Below are positions 32,045 through 44,291 of a stretch of 64,000 bases of DNA, in pieces. Positions within the stretch are counted from its first letter, which is position 1. Every line of letters starts with the position of its first letter. This DNA comes from Actinostola sp. cb2023 (Eukaryota; Cnidaria; Anthozoa; Actiniaria; Actinostolidae), in contig JAUJYZ010000028.1 in assembly GCA_033675265.1 (NCBI GenBank), positions 124,001-188,000 of the forward strand, given 5' to 3'. Under the pieces are notes generated by a model. That model was given only the letters and a program-made list of their open reading frames with translations. It did not search any database and had not been told where the DNA came from. The translations under genes were made by a program, and so were the position numbers.

Positions 32045-33063
32045 GAGGAAATGAGGTAAGAGAAGGAATCCCTGGTATTGGGCTCTTGACCCATCATGTG
32101 CCCCGTTAATTCTATTTTTAGAATCAATCTATCTTTAGAACGGAACGTGATTGGTCAGATCATATAAGGCGAGGTCGCGCAGGCCGTTAAGCCGCGGCTT
32201 TGATATGAAAAGTCAAAATTGAGCGAAGTGAGCGAAGAAAATCTTCTCAACTTTCTGGAACATTTTACAAATTTTTACTTCGAAAACTCAATAAAGGATT
32301 TTACCAAATTATCCTTTTGGGATTTGACTGAAATTATTGTGAATTTGGGACACTTGAGACGATTCTAAATAGAGGAAAACAGCTTCAGCTTCAGAATCGA
32401 CAGAGAAAACCGATAAGTGCAAGGAGTCGTTTTGTTGTAGCCGGCGTCTTGTAGGACTGCAGATGGTTGAATTAAATTTTCATGTCCACAATATGGCTGG
32501 TGCTTCAAGGTTTTGGTGATGTTGGCTCTTGTAAAGTTTCCTTCGTGTTTTCCAACCTGAGAATAACGCTTGGACTTCGTAATTGTTGAATACAAGTGCC
32601 GGTAAGACCACTTTAACTTTAGAGTTTGTTTTCGTGATTGCTTTGACTTTGACCGTTGTGTAGTTTATATTTGTAGCACCTAAATTTTGCTCAATTCGCC
32701 TGAGTATTCGTAAAATCCTAAATTGTGGCCTTTTCTCCGAGAGTTGACGATATTGTTTCGCTCAGTTTTGTATTTGTATTCAGTGCAGACTTTGCATGTA
32801 AACATCATAGAAATCGTGCGACCACTGCTTTGTTATCTTGGAGCAGAAGCTGTGTAGTCTTTTGCTTTTCTTTTTAATGGCAAAAAATAAAAAGTTTTTG
32901 AAAGGAAAAACCAAGGTAAGGTTGAGTATTTTAAAATTCTACAAGTCAAGAGTGGTTGCGCGTGCATGGTAACTAAAGCTAAAAATAGCTTCGATCTAAA
33001 AATAGAATTAACGGGGCACATGATGGAGTACCAGGGATTCCTTCTCTTACCTCATTTTGTCTT
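32045..33063. repeat. inverted repeats ~900 bp apart
   Basis: 32045-32118 and 33000-33063 are reverse complements (AGGTAAGAGAAGGAATCCCT, ACGGGGCAC). The left arm carries a degenerate Penelope-tail motif (minus strand CATGATGGGTCAAGAGCCC). The middle holds no recognisable gene. Confidence 0.7.
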
Positions 33064-33292
33064 GATATGAAGTGAATAGTGGGATGTTTCAGTATTTTGT
33101 TATTTGAGCTTCGCATTTGCGAGTTATAAAGGATTGAAATCGTGATATGCTAAATTCGGGGACGTCAGAATGTTTTTTTGCCGTAACTTATTTATATTCT
33201 TTCAAGCGGCATTTTTTTCATGTATAAGTTGTAGAAAAGTTTTTGCCAGATTAAAAAATGTCAATAATTTGCAATTTCCTTGGTGATTATTA

Positions 33293-34980
33293 CTCGTGCC
33301 CAGGCCGTAGGCCGCACGAGTTATAAAACCCAACGCGTATTTTATTATTTTTTTTTCAATGTCAGAAAATCGCAAAGTTGTGCAATATCCGGTCACATGC
33401 TATCGAGACCCAAATATAAATAGGGGACAGGGTTGAGGATCAGCGAAGGGGGAGGGCAAGGGGAGAAGGTTTGCAACGCCTAGCCCAGGTACCGGGGCCT
33501 AGTATCTATTATACATGTATTGGAACCATTTATATACAGAAATGTATCTTTCTTCCAATCGATGTGGGACATTGTCAAATCCAAAACACTACTCATGACC
33601 ACTAATTCCATAGACAATCGTCACTAAAAATAAAGTCAAAATCAAATCAAATCAGATTATAGGGCAAATGGGGTGTGTGTCTAGCGAAAGTATGGGGTCT
33701 TGTACTACTGAATTGTCTCGCACATGCGCAATGTGTTATATAGGAGTCGTGATTCCCGATCTAAAAAGCGGCTAAATTAAATGTGTTGACCAAATGAAGG
33801 ATAAAAAGACGAGGTATAAAGCAACAAGTCAGAGCCCAGGCATCCACCACGGCTTAGAAATTGCACACAAATCCTAACTTCGGCCTTCATCGGTCGCTGT
33901 TCAGCGCTCGTCAACAAATCAAAATTCACAAGACAACTCGGACCAACATCGAATATTATATATATATAATTAAAATACAACTCAAAACCTCAAGAAAACT
34001 ACACAGGGGACTTCAACAACTATAATTATTCTTTATTTGTAGTATTTTTTTAGGGAACGCCTTATAGAAAAATAATGCTTTTGAGAAACAAACAAACTCA
34101 TACTCATAAATGACCGGTTGAACCAAGCTTTTCGAATCGCTCAAAACCACTCAAAAAAACACAATTTCTCGCTCAGATTTCTACACCAACGTGTTCTTTA
34201 ATTTTCAGACTACTGTTGTGAATACATTTTTGAGAATCTCATACCCTTTGAAGGCTTTATCAGAGCTCATTCCTGATCCAACCGAACGAAATCCAAAGAC
34301 GTCACGATCCACTGATTTATACGTTTGGGCTACCTGTGACCACAGGAAGCCCAATTATACAACTGACACACACGAACATTCAGTGAAAATCCTTATCGTC
34401 CAAGAAGATAAGCACACGAATAGCTGGACGTCTATGTGTTCTACTAGAAAGGAAACCACAAACTTATATTTATGGTATTTTATATTTCGAAGTCTAAATG
34501 AAAAATCGACCGACAACAACTATCAATCATTGAACTTTACTCGTTGAATACATTTTTATACCAAGATAATGGTCTCTTGATTTTACTTTTAAAATGTTCA
34601 AATATTTTCACTCTAAGAGCGAAATATAAATCATACTGCATTGATCACGAAAGATAACTGCGACATGTGCTGGTTCCAGGTAGAAAAGGGAAGTTTTCAA
34701 GCAAAAATCAAACTCGTATACAAACTTTGGGCTCTTTCAGTCAGTAATATATCACTATCCTGAAAAACCTTTGTTATTCAAATCAAGAACTCTTTGTAGA
34801 ACGAGGCATACAACAATATGAACTATTGTTATTCAAATTTTCAGGAATTCAGGACGGTGATATACTGAGAAAGCCCCCACACTGACACTTCCACAGGGAT
34901 CCCAATTCTACTCTGGTCCTTAGCATGTACTGGTTCAATCCGGCACCAGGGCACGAGTGAACCCTGCCGACAGGGTCTAG
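33293..34980 (+). mobile_element. helentron-like element, family B copy 1
   Basis: The 5' end is ACTCGTGCCCAGGCCGTAGG closing a hairpin with GGCCGCACGAGT. The 3' end is GGGCACGAGTGA, then the stem-loop ACCCTG-CCGA-CAGGGT and a terminal CTAG before TTATT. Short subterminal inverted repeats plus a 3' hairpin and CTRR end are the helentron/HINE arrangement. An internal open frame at 34191-34547 is unassigned. Confidence 0.65.
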
Positions 34981-35058
34981 TTATTAATACAAGGGCGCTT
35001 TTGTATAATAAATTAAAAACAATCTGACGTCACCGAATTTAGCATATCTCGTTGTTTA

Positions 35059-35190
35059 TAGAGCTCCATTTTGGTATCAGAAGATATGGTCAGGGGTAGA
35101 ATCTCTTCACCACACACATACCTACCAGTGTTTTTACATTCAGATGTAATTTCTTGTATTACTTAAAACCGTTCATGTAGCAGCTCTCAC
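35059..35190 (+). repeat. dispersed repeat shared with MIA3-like exon 3 upstream flank
   Basis: GAGCTCCATTTTGGTATCAG through CTCTCACTTTTAAC is repeated in the same orientation at 48429-48562, where it runs up to a splice acceptor. Confidence 0.85.
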
Positions 35191-35289
35191 TTTTAACTGT
35201 TACTACATTGTAATTTAGTCGGTCAATCATACAGATCGACCACTCGTGTAATGTATCTATTTTAAGAGTACAGACAAACAGCAAAGTGA

Positions 35290-35375
35290 AATATAATAGT
35301 CCCCTTCACAGTTCCCTGCGCCATCTTGAAAGATAGCGAAGCATCGAAGCGAGACCAACGGTGACCTTGCAATGA
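35290..35375. repeat. inverted partner of 40262-40360
   Basis: CTTCACAGTTCCCTGCGCCA and CGAAGCGAGACCAACGGTGA occur here. Their reverse complements lie just upstream of AIDA exon 10, spanning nearly 5 kb of intron. Confidence 0.8.
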
Positions 35376-35384
35376 TAATAATAA

Positions 35385-37713
35385 CAAGACGCTCAATGAG
35401 CGTTCACTCGGGCATTATGAAAAGGAAAATGTCAGTTGCGTGAGGAAGAACCTGTTGGCCATGACGGTATGACGGTGATAACGACGGTATATGCACTCCG
35501 TTAAAACTCTCTCTTTGATATAGAAAAATACTATTTTTAACAGCATTAACACAATAAAAAATATAAACAGAATGTAAACAAGGATTGACTTCATTTTCGC
35601 CTCAGATTTGTGTTCTTCTTGATGCGATTTCAAAGTTGTTTTCTCACCTTTGGATTTGTCCATGTTGGAATCACACTTCTGAATCAGTACATCTGGCTTC
35701 AAGTTGTGGTATACAGTTGGCTAGGCAGTACTCAGTAAAGTTCACATTTAAGTCAACATTAGAGTTCATTTGTATTATAGTTCTTGAGTTCATTACTCGG
35801 GCACTTCCGAAGGAAGCCCGAGTTATAAATGCGTTTTTCGGTAGTCGTCGTCGTCGTAGTCCGGTCAAAGAATGACGAAAGTATGCGACGTATTTAATCG
35901 TATCGAGTTTCAAGATTACTCAGCAGATAAGAAAAAAACAAACGACACACAGGACTCAAGTGGATTTGAATCTTAGTTTTGAAAGCAGCTGTAGATCTTC
36001 AAGCTATTAAAGGTCAGGATTCTAGTTCATCGTTCAATGACTAGAAGTGGTAGAAGGACTAGAAGCTCGCTTAAAATATATTTAACAAAAACAAACGTGA
36101 GGGCGTTATCAGAACCATCTGACCTATGCAACCTCAAGACGTATCATGTACGTACTCACCCGACACATGGTCTCCCTCGTCACTCAACTGTCACTGATTG
36201 TCATGACGTCAGAGAAATGATATTGTATTGAAGAAGATGTCCTTGTTTTATTCGACGTTCGAACCGTAACTCGAACCCGAACTCGAACTCGATTCCAAAC
36301 TCGACGTTTCGGGATCTGAAGCTAGAGAGGGGGCCTTTACACGAACTCATCAAAATCAAATCAATTGAACTCAAAGTCAAAAGGTAATCAAATGAACTCA
36401 AAGTCAAAGGCAAATCAAATGAACTCGACACATACATGTATATACATAGTCTCCCTCGTCACGCAACTGTCAGTCATTGTCAGGTCTCTCCTCACGCAAC
36501 TGACATTGTCCTTGTCATAAGCCCGAGTGTACGCTCATTGAGCGTCTTGTTTGATTTGCTTTTGAGCTTGAGTTCAATTGATTACCTTTGGACTTTGAGT
36601 TCAATTGATTTGCTTTTGATGAGTTCATGTAAAGGCCCTGTCGAAAACGCTCAACATCTTTTAGAGTGGGCCCACACGAATCGGCGTTGCAGCGTTTGTA
36701 TGTGAGAGCGTATTTAAGAGAAACTGATGGATGGCTTGCCTTGGATACAACATAATTTCTCTTCTGCACAGTTCAACTGCTTCTTTCACTTCTAGTCGTC
36801 GAATACGATGACTTAGCAATATCTCAGTATCTGCCCTGAGCGAACAATAACTATTTGACACGTTTGTGGCGCCATAAATATGCAACCTCAAGTGACCTCA
36901 AGTACGTTTAAAGATGTAATACACACGTACCTACACGAATCTTTATGAGTCATCGACATAAATAGTTTGTCGTCACGCAACTGCCATTGTCATAATAACC
37001 GACTATACGCTCATTGAGCGTCTTCTTCTGCAACAGATCCCTAATCTCTAATGACGTTTTGATTTTGATGGAATTTTTGCCGTTCACTGACTTGTTTTCA
37101 GCGTAGAAATTCTGTTTTAAATAGCGCTGCGCCGCGGTTCTAAAATTAATGCGCTTTTGTATTGTGCAAGTATATAAATAGGCTATTAAAACAACTTTGG
37201 CATGAACCCAAATTTCGGACATTGACCTCGTTTACCTTTGCTTTGATGAAGTTTTGAAGTACGATTTCTACGATTTCTTTTCCTTCTGAATTTTTCAAAC
37301 GTCGAATCGAATAAACATCCATCATTATATATCTGAGAAATGTGTTTCGTTTTACTGTCGAATACTTTTTAAACGGTTTTTCACGGCGCGTGACGACAGT
37401 CAGGCAGCAAGCAAAGCGAGATTAGCTATCAACACAAAATCTACTGAAAAATCAAACCCTTGCTCTCTAGCTTCAGAGACATAATACGAAGCCGCTCAGT
37501 AACGGGTTATTAACGACATGTTGCTTTCAAAACTAAGATTCATAATCTACTTGAGTCCTGTATGTCGTTTGTTTTTTTTCTTATCTGCTGAGTCATCTTG
37601 AAACTCGATACGATTAAATACGTCGCATACTTTCGTCATTCTTTAACCGAACAAAAACTACCACGACTACCGAAAAACGCATTTTATAACTCGGGCTTCC
37701 TTCGGAAGGGCCC
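35385..37713 (-). mobile_element. helentron-like element, family A copy 3 (host of a nested copy)
   Basis: On the minus strand it starts ACTCGGGCCCTTCCGAAGGA near 37713 and ends GCCCGAGTGAACGCTCATTG-AGCGTCTTG at 35385. Copy 1 (35795-36549), in the opposite orientation, lies inside, together with duplicated segments, so the 2.3-kb length is not the family norm. Confidence 0.55.
35795..36549 (+). mobile_element. helentron-like element, family A copy 1 (755 bp)
   Basis: The 5' ACTCGGGCACTTCCGAAGGA folds with AAGCCCGAGT. The 3' GCCCGAGTGT is followed by the stem-loop ACGCTCA-TTGAGCGT and CTTG, then T. It is nearly identical to the inverted copy at 38032-38787. Confidence 0.75.
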
Positions 37714-37730
37714 GAGTAATGATAATGATA

Positions 37731-37989
37731 CAGCGATTTGCAAAAATTCTGTAAAATCTAATATATCGATATATAGTAATTTGCATAATCCTAATTCTTT
37801 GATTTTAGCTATTATTAAACCTGAATCTAAACCCAAGTAACCTTTGTAGTGTGTATGTGAAAACACAATTGAAACAAATAACTTTAGAGGGCTTATTCAG
37901 CCATTTTATGATGAAAATTACCCACAATGCAACCGATATATTGATATATCAATATATATTGATTTTTACAGAATTTTTGCAAATCGCTG
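37731..37989. mobile_element. TA-flanked MITE (CAGCGATTTGCAAAAATTCT ends)
   Basis: The left end is mirrored by AGAATTTTTGCAAATCGCTG at the right, with TA at 37729-37730 and 37990-37991. The end sequence resembles a segment at 39980-39995. Confidence 0.88.
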
Positions 37990-37991
37990 TA

Positions 37992-38003
37992 ATAATAATA
38001 ATG

Positions 38004-38031
<28 letters not shown>
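37992..38031. repeat. (AAT)n microsatellite
   Basis: An imperfect AAT run between the MITE and the helentron-like copy 2. Confidence 0.9.
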
Positions 38032-38034
<3 letters not shown>

Positions 38035-38787
38035 GACGCTCAATGAGCGTACACTCGGGCTTATGACAAGGACAATGTCAGTTGCGTGAGGAGAGACCTG
38101 ACAATGACTGACAGTTGCGTGACGAGGGAGACTATGTATATACATGTATGTGTCGAGTTCATTTGATTTGCCTTTGACTTTGAGTTCATTTGATTACCTT
38201 TTGACTTTGAGTTCAATTGATTTGATTTTGATGAGTTCGTGTAAAGGCCCCCTCTCTAGCTTCAGATCCCGAAACGTCGAGTTTGGAATCGAGTTCGAGT
38301 TCGGGTTCGAGTTACGGTTCGAACGTCGAATAAAACAAGGACATCTTCTTCAATACAATATCATTTCTCTGACGTCATGACAATCAGTGACAGTTGAGTG
38401 ACGAGGGAGACCATGTGTCGGGTGAGTACGTACATGATACGTCTTGAGGTTGCATAGGTCAGATGGTTCTGATAACGCCCTCACGTTTGTTTTTGTTAAA
38501 TATATTTTAAGCGAGCTTCTAGTCCTTCTACCACTTCTAGTCATTGAACGATGAACTAGAATCCTGACCTTTAATAGCTTGAAGATCTACAGCTGCTTTC
38601 AAAACTAAGATTCAAATCCACTTGAGTCCTGTGTGTCGTTTGTTTTTTTCTTATCTGCTGAGTAATCTTGAAACTCGATACGATTAAATACGTCGCATAC
38701 TTTCGTCATTCTTTAACCGAACAAAAACTACGACTACTACCGAAAAACGCATTTTATAACTCGGGCTTCCTTCGGAAGGGCCCGAGT
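38032..38787 (-). mobile_element. helentron-like element, family A copy 2 (756 bp)
   Basis: This is the reverse-orientation twin of 35795-36549, with the same 5' hairpin at 38755-38787 and 3' stem-loop plus CTTG at 38032-38055. Internal frames are identical between the copies, so they are recent duplicates. Confidence 0.75.
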
Positions 38788-38995
38788 AATAATAACGGTT
38801 TAATGATGATTTTTCTACAGAGTAGCTCTACATTCATCATGGACTAAAAACTAATAAACTATATATGCATACGCATAATATAAATATTGAGAAAGGGTGA
38901 AATATAGTACTATAACTATAGTAAGCTATATAGACATTTATAGACATACATATAATGTTAATATACAGTCAATCCAAAAAAGGTTGTCCAGAATA

Positions 38996-39227
38996 CAGTC
39001 AATGTCATTAACGTTGTCCAGCTAAAAAGAGATTAATATACTACTAAAAATGTCATGTGTTTCAGCATATAATCGTTTTGCACGCGCGATATGAGCAATT
39101 ATTGTGCACGTGGAGCCGATATACTTCATACTTTGAATGCTCCACGTGCACAGTAATTGCATGTTTCGCGTGACATTTATTGTAGTGTTAATCTCTGTTT
39201 AGCTGGACAACGTTAATGACATTGACT
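38996..39227. mobile_element. nested fold-back with GTTGTCCAGCT ends
   Basis: CAGTCAATGTCATTAACG at the left and CGTTAATGACATTGACT at the right, both with an adjoining GTTGTCCAGC box. It is inserted at a TA in the outer element. Confidence 0.8.
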
Positions 39228-39235
39228 ATATATAC

Positions 39236-39716
39236 ACATATAGCTATCACGTGACCGCATATACAGAACACATTAAAAAGGTTAAAAAAGTATTAAAGTG
39301 TTGATTTTATGCTGAATAATGTAGCCAAATTGAAAGCTGATTACTAATAAGGGAACCTGGAGTTAATGTATTCCGTATATACGGTCACGTGATAGTTATA
39401 TGTGTATATGTAAGAGATAAATACCGAGAACGGAGGCAATAAGCCATATAAATCCCGAGGGCCGTAGGCCCGAGGGATTTATAGGCTTATTGCCGACGTT
39501 CGAGGTATTTATCTGACTTAGTTAAATTTGATAAGGTTTTCGCACGAAGCAATCTGAGGCATTTTCTGGTATTTTTTGGAGTGTTATTTAGCATGAATAC
39601 TATATGAATAGCACGAAGAATAGCATTTCAGTGCTCATTATGAATTCACCAGGATGTATCCATATACAACCCAGGGCTGTATATGGATACATCCCGGTGA
39701 ATTCATAATGAGCAAT
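39236..39716. repeat. cluster of three palindromes
   Basis: 39236-39410 (TATCACGTGACC ends), 39412-39515 (GATAAATACCGAGAACG, AGGCCCGAGGG core) and the hairpin 39636-39716 (GAATTCACC, ATGTATCCATATACA). These are probably separate MITE insertions. Confidence 0.75.
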
Positions 39717-40051
39717 TCAATTCAATTCTATTGTTCAACCGGTCAATACCGGAGATAAAGCCCTACGAATAACAAAGAAAACCGTGTCAAATTAAAACTA
39801 AGGGTAATTAAATAATCGAAAATTCCCCTTAATGCGCCGTTAACGCTAGCAAAGTTGGTAGAAATATTTAGCATAATGTTTATTTTAGTCTTACGTTTGT
39901 TGTTTGTAAATTTTGCTTCATTTAATAGTATTAGTGATGCACCCGATATATTGATATATTGATATATCGTGGCGGCCAGAATTTTTGCAAATGACTGTAT
40001 TCTGGACAACCTTTTTTGGATTGACTGTATACTGATAGAGAAATGTGAATA

Positions 40052-40244
40052 ATAGGCCATTTTCATGATGGCGTCACATACTACAAGTACCAGAATGTCT
40101 TGCCCATTTTCTTTTGTTAGATAATTAGCACCAATTGTCTTACTATTCTCATGAGGGGTCGAATAAAAATCTGAATAAGAAAGAAAATGGGCAAAGCATT
40201 CTGGTAGTTGTAGTCATGTGACGCCCTCATGAAAATCGCCTATT
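40052..40244. mobile_element. palindromic MITE (ATAGGCCATTTTCATGA ends)
   Basis: The left arm through GTCACATACTACAAGTACCAGAATG is mirrored at 40175-40244. It ends about 140 bp before AIDA exon 10. Confidence 0.85.
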
Positions 40245-40385
40245 GTCCAAGGTGTTAAAAAAGGTCTCTATCATTGCAAGGTCACCGTTGGTCTCGCTTC
40301 GATGCAAAGGCGCGGTTACCTTTCACGATGGCGCAGGGAACTGTGAAGAGGACTTTTGCTAAATTATTTTTTGATTCCTTTTCAG

Positions 40386-40482
40386 TTATCGAAAGCCAAC
40401 TGATTTTCGTCGTAAGAAGCTCAACCTTCTGACGTCTAAACCATTGTATCTATACCTTACACTTACGTTACACGATGAGTAA
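40386..40482 (+). CDS. AIDA: AIDA exon 10, C-terminus
   Basis: The acceptor is CCTTTTCAG|T. It reads YRKPTDFRRKKLNLLTSKPL, then YLYLTLTLHDE and stop TAA. It matches the conserved AIDA C-terminus (Y-[KR]-K-P-T-D-F-[KR]-R-K-K-L-x-L-L-T-x-K-P-L-Y-L). It follows a 9.7-kb intron packed with mobile elements. AATAAA at 40927-40932 is a plausible polyadenylation signal. Confidence 0.97.
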
Positions 40483-40926
40483 ATATAACTAGGGAACCTT
40501 TTCCCACAGCTTACAATCGAACACCAAAGAATTGAAGTAACGGACTCAGCGTGAAACTATTCTATATATGACGGTTCTTTGTACTTTTTCTTGTACACTG
40601 CTGGACAGCAGTTTTATGGATGTGCATTGAATGCACGAAGAAGACAACCTTCCAAGGTTTAAATCTGGTTCGTTTTACCAGACAAATGAACATTGCGAAC
40701 TTTATAAAAGTTTCTGTAAAGTTATAAAGTGTAAAAGGCTAGAAATAAATAAGCATGTATCGCCTTCTTACTTCACTCTCGTATCTACAACATCGACGTC
40801 ATGTATCAAGATTGATCCTACTCGCTAGTGGCATCGTTGATGGTGATTCTATCCCCACATGCAGGCAACTCATTCACTATCAAATATATAAACTACGTAT
40901 TTCACTTTGAACGAAATATAACGTGA

Positions 40927-40932
40927 AATAAA
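40927..40932 (+). terminator. AIDA polyadenylation signal candidate
   Basis: AATAAA lies 445 bp after the AIDA stop codon, in the right orientation. No nearer canonical signal was noticed. Confidence 0.5.
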
Positions 40933-41164
40933 GATACATCAACATTACTTATGTTATTAGTGGTAAAATTACATTCTTACTTACTATCTCATTCAGAAGA
41001 ATTAATAGTGTCAAACAAACATTGGATATAGTACAACCTTTAGTCGTGAGTTATTGTTTTTCACGGTCAGCATCAGTAAAGTTACATGCAAACTCTCCCA
41101 ACAACACCCATCATTGTTGGGTGCTGTTGTTGGTAGTTGGACCCAATTGTGGGTGCCGCAGTGT

Positions 41165-42716
41165 TCGCATCGTTCATGAAGCAATGTTCCAACAATCATT
41201 GTGGGTGTTGTAGGTAGTGTTCGCATCGTTCATGAAGCAATGTTCCAACAATCATTGTGGGTGTTGTAGGTAGTGTTCGCATCGTTCATGAAGCAATGTT
41301 CCAACAATTGTGTGTGTTGTAGGCAGTGTTCGCATCGTTCATGAAGCAATGTTCCAACAATTGTGTGTGTTGTAGGCAGTGTTCGCATCGTTCATGAAGC
41401 AATGTTCCAACAATTGTGTGTGTTGTAGGCTGTGTTCGCATCGTTCATGAAGCAATGTTCCAACAATTGTGTGTGTTGTAGGCAGTGTTCGCATCGTTCA
41501 TGAAGCAATGTTCCAACAATTGTGTGTGTTGTAGGCAGTGTTCGCATCGTTCATGAAGCAATGTTCCAACAATTGTGTGTGTTGTAGGCTGTGTTCGCAT
41601 CGTTCATGAAGCAATGTTCCACCAATTATGGGTGTTGTAGGCAGTGTTCGCATCGTTCATGAAGCAATGTTCCAACAATCATTGTGGGTGTTGTAGGTAG
41701 TGTTCGCATTGTTCATGAAGCAATGTTCCAACAATTGTGTGTGTTGTAGGCAGTGTTCGCATCGTTCATGAAGCAATGTTCCAACAATTGTGTGTGTTGT
41801 AGACAGTGTTCGCATCGTTCATGAAGCAATGTTCCAACAATTGTGTGTGTTGTAGGCAGTGTTCGCATCGTTCATGAAGCAATGTTCCAACAATTGTGGG
41901 TGTTGTAGGCAGTGTTCGCATCGTTCATGAAGCAATGTTCCAACAATTATGGGTGTTGTAGGCAGTGTTCGCATCGTTCATGAAGCAATGTTCCAACAAT
42001 TGTGGGTGTTGTAGGCAGTGTTCGCATCATTCATGAAGCAATGTTTCAACAATTGTGGGTGTTGTAGGCAGTGTTCGCATCGTTCATGAAGCAATGTTCC
42101 AACAATCATTGTGGGTGTTGTAGGTAGTGTTCGCATCGTTCATGAAACAATGTTCCAACAATTGTGGGTGTTGTAGGCAGTGTTCGCATCGTTCATGAAG
42201 TAATGTTCCAACAATTATGGGTGTTGTAGGCAGTGTTCGCATCGTTCATGAAGCAATGTTCCAACAATTGTGGGTGTTGTAGGCAGTGTTCGCATCATTC
42301 ATGAAGCAATGTTTCAACAATTGTGGGTGTTGTAGGCTGTGTTCGCATCGTTCATGAAGCAATGTTCCAACAATCATTGTGTGTGTTGTAGGTAGTGTTC
42401 GCATCATTCATGAAGCAATGTTTCAACAATTGTGGGTGTTGTAGGCAGTGTTCGCATCGTTCATGAAGCAATGTTCCAACAATCATTGTGGGTGTTGTAG
42501 ATAGTGTTCGCATAGATCGTTCATGAAGCAATGTTCCAACAATCATTGTGGGTGTTGTAAGTGTTCCCATTGTTCATGAAGCAATGTTCCAACAATCATT
42601 GTGGCTGTTGTAGATAGTGTTCGCATCGTTCATGAAGCAATGCCAGTTCCAACAATTGTGTGTGTTGTAAGCAGTGTTCGCATCGTTCATGAAGCAATCG
42701 GTTCCAACAATTGTGT
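41165..42716. repeat. 53-57 bp minisatellite (GTTCGCATCGTTCATGAAGC)
   Basis: About 29 copies of a unit containing GTGTTCGCATCGTTCATGAA, GCAATGTTCCAACAATTG and GTGTTGTAGG. Units are 53 bp when the joint is AATTGTG and longer with AATCATTGTG. It lies between AIDA and the MIA3-like gene. A run of CAACAACACCCAT/GTTGGGTGCTGTTGTTGG inverted sequence precedes it. Confidence 0.94.
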
Positions 42717-43030
42717 ATGAAGATTGTATTTTTGCCGTTTACTGACCCATTCTGAAGTGGCATTGTGAACTGTGGAAATTCTGTATTAATTAAATAGAAT
42801 ACTTTAATACTTGAATTATGTAATCCTGACGTCAACAATGTATCACCAAACGATAGCCGGGGTTTTTAAACAACTAAAAAATTAAAAAATTGCTCAACCA
42901 AACTTCCCAGTCACCTTGTTGATATTTTGCGCTTAAGGAAAAAACATATTTTTAATAAATGTTTTCTCGATTTAACGAATAGAATTAGTTTTAAAATGCC
43001 ACTGTAAGAACAGTGGTTTCTATGACTTCC
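42717..43030. other. intergenic, nothing recognised
   Basis: AT-rich sequence upstream of the MIA3-like promoter. Confidence 0.4.
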
Positions 43031-43108
43031 GGGTCCCTCTAAACGACACGTCACCTACGTAACAATGCAATTACGCATGCGCTAATTGGACACAATTGAA
43101 TATTCAAG
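43031..43108 (+). promoter_or_regulatory. putative MIA3-like promoter
   Basis: ACGCATGCGC at about 43074-43083 fits an NRF-1-type palindrome and is followed by a CCAAT-box inverse (ATTGG). No TATA box is seen. It lies within 40 bp of the start codon, so 5' UTR and promoter may overlap. Confidence 0.4.
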
Positions 43109-43217
43109 ATGGTGGCACGGTCGAATTTAGCGTGTTTTGCGCTATTTTTCCTGTCCACAGTCTTGATAACACACTCTATGTCTGAAGCTAGAGTGTGTAG
43201 GGATCAATTATGTAATG
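43109..43217 (+). CDS. MIA3: MIA3/TANGO1-like exon 1, signal peptide
   Basis: TANGO1 (MIA3) is an ER-exit-site membrane protein whose luminal SH3 domain helps load bulky cargo such as procollagen (family knowledge). Exon 1 reads MVARSNLACFALFFLSTVLI, then THSMSEARVCRDQLCN. It has a basic start, a hydrophobic core at residues 7-20 and likely cleavage near 24, followed by the C-x4-C pair that opens MIA-type SH3 domains. The donor is AATG|GTAAGT, phase 1; G+AA gives Glu. The next gene upstream is AIDA, as in human. Confidence 0.85.
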
Positions 43218-43949
43218 GTAAGTAGTTTTCATTATTGCTGTAGCAATTTTTAAAGCGTTTAGAAACTTTACCGGCTTTACCGGCGTCGTGGCTTCTCTTA
43301 CGTCTTTCTCGAGGAATTCTCGTTTTTCCACTTGTGTCTTTGATTTGAACACTAAAATAGATGGATTACTACACTAGTCTCACTACAAGCCATTTAGGCT
43401 CGATCAAACAGTTGAGTGACCGAACAAATTTTAATAAACTGTTTAATCGTCGACCAATGTGCCATGGAGGTCTGGAATATCAATGAACACCATACAGTAA
43501 GCTTAATGATACACTTGTCCATTGAATTAGTACACTTTATACAGTGTACGTAGGTTCTCGAGACTGAGGGATTTTTGCATGTTTTCAAGCTATACACAAC
43601 TTGATTAAGATGCATTTCTTAGGATGTACCTAGTTTGAGTATGAATGGGCCTGCAAGGGAGGAGTTGAACTCTAATGTTTACATCATAGTCGTTCTGCAT
43701 TTTGTTATGAATTGTATGACACTGTTGACATACATACAAATTACCTCATTTCTACTTGAACCATAATCCTCTCTATGAAAATGGAAAATATCACAATGAA
43801 GGAATGATAGTGATTAAATGAAACAAATCAAAGGGAAGAATTTTCCTTTGAATTATTGAGGGAAAGTTAAAGTGCTATAAAGATAGCCATAAAGTTCTAC
43901 TGAGCGTCAGCCATAGAAAGAAAATAGAAAGAGAAAACATCTCTGACAC
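43218..43949. other. MIA3-like intron 1, unassigned part
   Basis: Nothing recognised before the SINE-like segment at 43950. Confidence 0.4.
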
Positions 43950-44025
43950 CAATAGCATTCGAACCCTCGCAACTGATAAGTGATGTTCTAACCAGCTGAG
44001 CTTGCAAGGCCAGACTAATTGAAGC
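43950..44025 (-). other. tRNA-derived SINE-like segment
   Basis: On the minus strand GCTCAGCTGGTTAGAA (A box) at about 43987-44003 and GGTTCGAATGC (B box) at 43955-43965 are spaced as in a tRNA. The acceptor stem is not evident. It lies in intron 1. Confidence 0.5.
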
Positions 44026-44291
44026 AGGCCGTTGTAATTAAGATAGAAATTTGTGGTAAATCACATATGACATACATGTACACGTAGTCTGGTGAAACTG
44101 ATATAAATTGAGGAAAAATTAAAGTGTTATAAATGTTTACGGCTTTTCCTTAATTTCTATCTGTTTCACTAGTTCTACGTAGCCTCCTTTCCTAGTATTG
44201 TCAAACCTGCATTATATTCATGTCATTTGTTTGTTCATTTGTTTCTCAGTTTCTCATGTATTGATTGTACATGTATCCATGTGTGTTTCAG

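Larger units (their letters stand above)
38966..40027. mobile_element. Tc1/mariner-like element with nested MITEs
   Basis: CAGTCAATCCAAAAAAGG-TTGTCCAGAATACAGTCA at the left is mirrored at 39990-40027, with flanking TA. A second fold-back (38996-39227), a palindrome (39236-39410), a third (39412-39515) and a hairpin (39636-39716) lie inside. Confidence 0.8.

Noticed and set aside
34191..34547. 118-codon frame preceded by TTTTCAG
   Set aside because: Lies inside a helentron-like element, has no recognised domain and is not needed for the AIDA exon 9 to exon 10 junction. Mentioned as a passenger only.
36037..36231. 64-codon frame duplicated at 38350-38544
   Set aside because: Identity reflects the two inverted helentron-like copies; no domain or splice context.
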